NCBI RefSeq assembly: GCF_900100945.1 | Contig: NZ_FNCG01000021.1 | Coordinates: 46,016 to 110,015, forward strand | Direction of reading: 5' to 3' | DNA from: Mucilaginibacter gossypii | GTDB lineage: Bacteria > Bacteroidota > Bacteroidia > Sphingobacteriales > Sphingobacteriaceae | DNA length: 64,000 bases | Shown: piece after piece, positions 59,446 to 64,000 of the stretch | How positions within the stretch are numbered: the stretch's first letter is position 1 | Layout: the number at the start of each line of letters is the position of its first letter | Position numbers and translations under genes: made by a program | Notes under the pieces: model-generated | Databases searched by the model: none | Told to the model about the DNA's origin: nothing | Seen by the model: the letters and a program-made list of their open reading frames with translations, nothing else

Positions 59446-61047
59446 ATGAAACATAAATCATTAACAAGATATTCGTTGCTGGTGTTTCTTGCTGCGGCTT
59501 CATGTACAAAGCTGGATGAAAAAGCATTGCTCTACGATCAGGTAACTGAGGATAGTTTTTATAAAACAGATAAGCAACTGGCGGCCGCTGTGGGCGCTGC
59601 ATATTCTTCTATTTATGGTTATAACGGTGCTTTCTTTAACTTAAATGAGGTTACTACCGACGAGGTTGTTGTACCAACACGGGGCGCGGACTGGGGTGAC
59701 GGTGGGCACTGGGTACGTTTAAAAACACATAAAACCAACAGCACCGATTCACAACCAGCTAATGGCTGGAGCCTTGGTTTCGGCGGGGTTACTACTTGTA
59801 ACAAAATTTTAGCTGCCCTGGCTGTAAGTAAATCACCAACTGCTGCTACTTATGTAGCAGAATTAAAATGTTTAAGGGCCATTTACTACTACTGGCTGCT
59901 TGATTTGTTTGGCAACGTGCCTATCACTACTGATTTTTCGGATACCAAACCCCCTGCAACTAAAAGTCGGGCCGAGGTTTATGCTTTTATTGAATCAGAA
60001 TTACTGGCAAATATTGAAAAACTACCCAAAATAGGCACAGGAGATGGCCCATACTATGGCCGTGTTACTTATTATGTTGCTGAAGCAACTTTGGCCAAGT
60101 TATATTTAAATGCCCAAACTTATACCGGGACCCCACAATATGATAAAGCATTAGCTGCATGTGATGTAATCATTAATTCCGGGAAGTATACCCTGATGAA
60201 TAATTACGCTGATAACTTTTCAAGGAATAATACCAGTTCAACCGAGTCTATTTGGGCGATACCGTTTGATGGGGTTAAAGCGGGCGGCTTTAATATGAAT
60301 ATGGAGACTTTGCACTTGCAAAGCCAGAATACTTATCAAATGAATAACCAGCCATGGAATGGATTTGCTTCGGTACAGGAATTTTACCAATCCTATATTG
60401 ACCCGGCGCAAAATCCGGGCCCGCAGGGAACAGTTGTAGGTCTTGACCCCAAAGGTACACCTACTACCGGTACCCTCGATAAGAGGATGCTGAATAATTT
60501 CCTTGTTGGACCTCAATACCAGGCTGATGGGGTAACCCCCTTAACAGACGGCGGTGCAGATGTGACGGATCCTAATGGTCCGCCTATTACCTTTACCCCT
60601 TACATTAACGAACTGCAGCCCAATGCCTGGAGACAGGCAGGTGCACGTATTGGTAAATGGCAATTTTATAAAGGTATGCAGACAAGTTTGGATAATGATT
60701 TGGCAATTTATAGATACGCTGATATTTTGCTGATGAAGGCCGAATTATTAGCCAGAAAAAGTGGCAATTGGAACGATCCGGTTACGCTTGCACTGGTTAA
60801 TCAAATCCGAACAGTACATGGAGGGGTTGCACCATTTACCAGTTTAACTCCTTTAATATTTTTAGCAGAGCGCGGCCGGGAAATGTTCGCAGAAAGCTAC
60901 AGAAGGCAGGACATGATCCGTTTTGGTGTTTATAATGATGCGTACCGTTTCCACCCGGCCGATCCGGATGCTCACGTTAATATTTTCCCGGTACCCGAAC
61001 CTCAAATTAATGCAAATCCAAACCTGAAACAAAACCCCGGGTATTGA
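59446..61047 (+). CDS. SusD/RagB-family nutrient-binding outer-membrane lipoprotein
   Basis: A 533-residue surface lipoprotein. The signal ends in a lipobox (AAASC), then KLDEKALLYDQVTEDSFYKT, typical of SusD. TPR-like helices lie in YVAELKCLRAIYYYWLLDLF and AEATLAKLYLNAQTY. The conserved C-terminal part is FLAERGREMFAESYRRQDMI, then NIFPVPEPQINANPNLKQNP. It forms the lid of the SusC transporter and binds ligand. It begins 34 bp after susC and is followed by a 12-bp hairpin. Confidence 0.95.
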   Translation: MKHKSLTRYSLLVFLAAASCTKLDEKALLYDQVTEDSFYKTDKQLAAAVGAAYSSIYGYNGAFFNLNEVTTDEVVVPTRGADWGDGGHWVRLKTHKTNSTDSQPANGWSLGFGGVTTCNKILAALAVSKSPTAATYVAELKCLRAIYYYWLLDLFGNVPITTDFSDTKPPATKSRAEVYAFIESELLANIEKLPKIGTGDGPYYGRVTYYVAEATLAKLYLNAQTYTGTPQYDKALAACDVIINSGKYTLMNNYADNFSRNNTSSTESIWAIPFDGVKAGGFNMNMETLHLQSQNTYQMNNQPWNGFASVQEFYQSYIDPAQNPGPQGTVVGLDPKGTPTTGTLDKRMLNNFLVGPQYQADGVTPLTDGGADVTDPNGPPITFTPYINELQPNAWRQAGARIGKWQFYKGMQTSLDNDLAIYRYADILLMKAELLARKSGNWNDPVTLALVNQIRTVHGGVAPFTSLTPLIFLAERGREMFAESYRRQDMIRFGVYNDAYRFHPADPDAHVNIFPVPEPQINANPNLKQNPGY

Positions 61048-61080
61048 TAAAATACCTGAGTTAGTAAAGGTGCTCTTTTA

Positions 61081-61112
61081 AGGAAAGCAAGTAATAAATC
61101 ACTTGCTTTCCT
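61081..61112 (+). terminator. Intercistronic hairpin after susD
   Basis: AGGAAAGCAAGT and ACTTGCTTTCCT form a perfect 12-bp stem around an 8-base loop, 34 bp after the susD stop. There is no T-run, so it may stabilise the susCD mRNA or reduce read-through rather than terminate fully. Confidence 0.6.
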
Positions 61113-61402
61113 CATTAAATACCACGGATTTACCTAATTGACCTGGATGTTGGTTTAATTGTTTGATTATTAGTTGGTTGTGTTTTGCTGTTTTGATTGA
61201 GTTGTTGTCAGCTCATCAGGTTTAGAAATTGCGACGACTACAATATTTGAACAAGGTGAAAAGGAACTTATTTTATATAAAGTGAATGATTAAACGGGTA
61301 CTTAATATTATTCATGAGCTAATTGTATTATTGGTTTATTCTCCAATAAAACGTAGCTCCCCAAAGGTCATTTTATTTTTCACAGCCTTTTGGCGTTCCG
61401 TT
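61113..61402. other. Gap between susD and the FG-GAP lipoprotein gene
   Basis: If the lipoprotein starts at 61403, this gap has no supported gene. An in-frame ATG at 61286 would extend the protein by 39 residues, but it would bury the signal sequence. No promoter consensus was seen. Confidence 0.4.
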
Positions 61403-64000
61403 ATGGCGGCAAAGATATATGCTTCATGCACCGGGGCCAGCTATATTCGGCAGGTGTTGTTTTTTGCATTTTTATTTTTGATTGGCTGCAATACCAGTGA
61501 GCCTAAAAAAGACGAAGGCAACAAACTTTTTTCACTGCTTCCTTCATCATCTACAGGAATAACTTTTGCCAATGATGTTAAATATACCGAACAATTGAAT
61601 GTTTATACCTACCGTAATTTTTATAACGGTGGGGGTGTTGGTATTGGAGATATTAATAATGACGGCTTGCCGGATGTTTTCCTTTGCGGAAATCAAAAAT
61701 CAAACAGACTCTATTTAAACAAAGGCAACTTTCAGTTTGAAGACATAACCGATAAGGCCGGACTCTCTTCGGCAGGTGTCTGGTCAACTGGCGTTACCTT
61801 TGCGGATATTAACGGCGATGGGCTGTTGGATATTTATATATGTAAGTCGGGCGATTTTTCCGGAAAAAACAGAAGTAATCAGTTATTCATTAATAATGGT
61901 AACCTCACGTTTACCGAAAAAGCGGCCGAATACGGGTTAAATAATAAAGGCTTGTGTACTCATGCTGTTTTCTTTGATTACGATCACGACGGAGACTTGG
62001 ATTGCTACCTTCTTAATAATTCGTTTCGTTCGGTAGGGAACTATGATTTGATCAAAGATCAGCGCAATATTCCTGATCCCCTGGGTGGGAATAAACTGTA
62101 TCGTAACGACGGTAGTCATTTTACAGACGTGACCCAACAAGCAGGAATATACAGCAGCAAAATTGGTTTTGGATTAGGTGTAACCATTTCTGATGTAAAC
62201 GGGGATGGCTGGGACGATATCTATGTTTCCAACGATTTTTTTGAACGTGATTACCTCTACATTAATAATCGCGACGGTACCTTTAAAGAGTGCCTTACCG
62301 ACGCAATTAGGGAACTAAGCCAAAACTCAATGGGAGCTGACATAGCCGACATCAATAATGACGGCTATCCTGATATTTATGTGACTGATATGCTTCCTGA
62401 ACCGGAATCAAGGTTAAAAACAAAAACAGCTTTTGAAAACTGGGATAAGTATCAGTCCGACCTCCAAAATGGATATTATCAGCAATTCCTTCGCAATGTT
62501 TTGCAGCTGAACCAGGGGCCGGTTATGAATAAAAACTTAGTCACAAATAAGATAAACTTCAGCGAGATAGGCCGGCTTTCGGGAGTTCATGCAACCGACT
62601 GGAGTTGGGGCGCACTGATCTCGGATATGGATAATGATGGGTTTAAAGACATTTTCGTTAGCAACGGTATTTATAAAGACCTAACCGATCAGGATTATAT
62701 CCAATTTATGGCTAATCCGATACAAGTAAGAAAGATGATGGGTAGTGAGAAGGAGGTAATTAAGAAGCTGATAGATAGCATGCCCTCGGAGGCTGTGCCT
62801 AACTATGCCTACCGAAACAATGGGGACCTGACATTTACCAATAAGGCAGCCGAATGGGGACTTGGAGATCCGGGTTTTTCGAATGGTTCGGCGTATGGTG
62901 ATTTAAATAATGATGGGGCGCTTGACCTGGTGGTTAACAATGTAAATATGCCGGCCTTTATCTACCGAAACAACAGCAGGAAGCTGGAGCCGGCGAATAA
63001 ATATTTGAAAGTGGTATTGCAGGGCGAGGGGAAGAACCGCTTTGGCGTAGGGGCGCAGGTAACGTTATACTATAATCATATCTTAAACTACCAGGAGCAG
63101 GTTCCGTCGCGGGGATTTGAATCGAGTGTAGACACCCGGTTGAATTTCGGTTTAGGTAAAATAAAGGAGATCGATTCGATAGTGGTAAAATGGCCTTGCG
63201 GTAAGCAGAAAGTATTAAAAGGAGTAAAACCCAACCAGACAATCACGGTAAAAGAGGCTGAATCGGGACTGCCCGGGAAAGCAGTGAGGGGGGCAGCCGG
63301 TTCAAAGCCGGTGTTTGAACAGAGTACAGATAACCATGGGATAGACTTTGTGCACAAGGAAAATGACTTTATAGATTTTGACAGGGAAAAGCTGATCTTC
63401 CAGATGCACTCGGCCGATGGCCCGCGGATAGGTAAAGGCGATGTCAACGGCGACGGTTTGGAAGACTTCTATATCTGCGGGGCCAAAGACCAGCCAGGCG
63501 CATTATATATCCAAACCCGGGCGGGTCGTTTTAAACGGAGCAACGAAAAGCTGTTTGAGCAGGATAAGGCCAGTGAAGATACAGACTGTTTGTTTTTCGA
63601 CGCGGATGGCGACGGGGACCAGGACCTGTATGTATGTAGCGGGGGCAACGAGTTCTCGGCTAACTCGACGGATCTGATCGACCGGCTATATATCAATAAT
63701 GGGAAGGGTAATTTCAGCAAATCGCAACAGGTGCTGCCGTCATTTCAGTTTGAGAGCAGCTCCTGCGTAACGGCCGCAGATGTTGACGGGGACTGGGACC
63801 AGGACCTGTTTGTTGGAGTGCGTTTAAAGCCGGGTGAATATGGCTACCCGTGTAAGGGTTATCTCCTGCAGAACAATGGCAAAGGCTATTTTACAGATGT
63901 AACCGACGAGAGGGCCCCGGGCTTAACGGAATTGGGTATGGTTACCGATGCCAAATGGTTTGATTATGACCGTGACGGAAAACCAGACCTGGTGGCCTGC
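61403..64000 (+). CDS. FG-GAP/VCBS-repeat and ASPIC/UnbV-domain lipoprotein (3' end outside window)
   Basis: The frame is open from 61403 to the right edge (more than 860 codons). The start gives a signal with lipobox FLFLIGC. Calcium-binding-type repeats follow: GDINNDGLPDVF, ADINGDGLLDIY, SDVNGDGWDDIY, ADINNDGYPDIY, SDMDNDGFKDIF and GDLNNDGALDLV. Then comes an ASPIC/UnbV domain (YYNHILNYQEQVPSRGFESS to NQTITVKE), and more repeats (GDVNGDGLEDFY, FDADGDGDQDLY, FDYDRDGKPD). Such CRTAC-like proteins often follow susCD and probably bind ligand or the cell surface. An alternative start is at 61286. The second half appears more GC-rich than the first. Confidence 0.9.
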   Translation, partial: MAAKIYASCTGASYIRQVLFFAFLFLIGCNTSEPKKDEGNKLFSLLPSSSTGITFANDVKYTEQLNVYTYRNFYNGGGVGIGDINNDGLPDVFLCGNQKSNRLYLNKGNFQFEDITDKAGLSSAGVWSTGVTFADINGDGLLDIYICKSGDFSGKNRSNQLFINNGNLTFTEKAAEYGLNNKGLCTHAVFFDYDHDGDLDCYLLNNSFRSVGNYDLIKDQRNIPDPLGGNKLYRNDGSHFTDVTQQAGIYSSKIGFGLGVTISDVNGDGWDDIYVSNDFFERDYLYINNRDGTFKECLTDAIRELSQNSMGADIADINNDGYPDIYVTDMLPEPESRLKTKTAFENWDKYQSDLQNGYYQQFLRNVLQLNQGPVMNKNLVTNKINFSEIGRLSGVHATDWSWGALISDMDNDGFKDIFVSNGIYKDLTDQDYIQFMANPIQVRKMMGSEKEVIKKLIDSMPSEAVPNYAYRNNGDLTFTNKAAEWGLGDPGFSNGSAYGDLNNDGALDLVVNNVNMPAFIYRNNSRKLEPANKYLKVVLQGEGKNRFGVGAQVTLYYNHILNYQEQVPSRGFESSVDTRLNFGLGKIKEIDSIVVKWPCGKQKVLKGVKPNQTITVKEAESGLPGKAVRGAAGSKPVFEQSTDNHGIDFVHKENDFIDFDREKLIFQMHSADGPRIGKGDVNGDGLEDFYICGAKDQPGALYIQTRAGRFKRSNEKLFEQDKASEDTDCLFFDADGDGDQDLYVCSGGNEFSANSTDLIDRLYINNGKGNFSKSQQVLPSFQFESSSCVTAADVDGDWDQDLFVGVRLKPGEYGYPCKGYLLQNNGKGYFTDVTDERAPGLTELGMVTDAKWFDYDRDGKPDLVAC

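Noticed and set aside
62958..63720. Several minus-strand frames at the right end
   Set aside because: All are shadows of the long plus-strand FG-GAP/ASPIC-UnbV frame, which is open to the window edge.

Overview
The window looks like chromosomal DNA of a Bacteroidota bacterium of the family Sphingobacteriaceae, probably Mucilaginibacter or a close relative. This is judged from gene content and promoter style, not from a database search. The signs are a SusC/SusD pair behind an ECF sigma factor and FecR-type anti-sigma factor, a type IX secretion plug protein (DUF5103), -7 promoter elements of the form TAnnTTTG, few clear Shine-Dalgarno sites, many signal peptides and lipoboxes, and many exported carbohydrate-active enzymes. 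Both window edges cut genes: an AraC-type regulator at the left and a large FG-GAP/ASPIC-UnbV lipoprotein at the right.

Left part (1-22 kb): mostly single housekeeping or accessory genes. They include a YdcF protein, an exported nucleoside hydrolase, an Anbu proteasome-like protease paired with a transglutaminase, a DUF3943 protein, an SDR oxidoreductase, a DUF72 protein, a two-domain esterase, a PhnP-like metallo-hydrolase, a YdjC-type deacetylase, LolA, FtsK, an ankyrin protein, a GlxA-type regulator and a sterol-desaturase-like membrane enzyme. Between 6.8 and 7.1 kb the minus strand carries a complete SAM-I riboswitch followed, with no coding gene in between, by a structurally intact but unusual tRNA-Cys-like gene. 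This is the most unusual feature of the window.

Middle (22-40 kb): an exported chorismate mutase, a GH30 glycosidase, an exo/endonuclease/phosphatase-fold protein, PurU, PyrD, a canonical tRNA-Cys, a SpoU methyltransferase divergent from a TamA/BamA-type outer-membrane protein, TspO, an SGNH hydrolase, an ABC-F ATPase and the T9SS plug protein.

40-52 kb: a small low-recognisability unit that could be a toxin/immunity pair lies directly behind the gap terminator. Then come a pfkA - sugar kinase - gap operon, a divergent degenerate-Nudix regulator and a second sugar kinase, suggesting coordinated amino-sugar use and glycolysis. An exported Nif3-like protein follows, then a GT87 - GT2 - polysaccharide deacetylase cluster and tRNA-Arg(TCT) with a strong terminator.

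52-64 kb: an AraC regulator and an NAD-dependent reductase form a small unit. They are followed by a polysaccharide or nutrient uptake locus: ECF sigma, anti-sigma, SusC, SusD and an FG-GAP lipoprotein. A minus-strand intrinsic terminator between the anti-sigma gene and susC suggests a cis-antisense RNA there.

Many intergenic regions contain dispersed palindromic or purine-rich repeats. No CRISPR array, insertion sequence, phage gene or origin was recognised.
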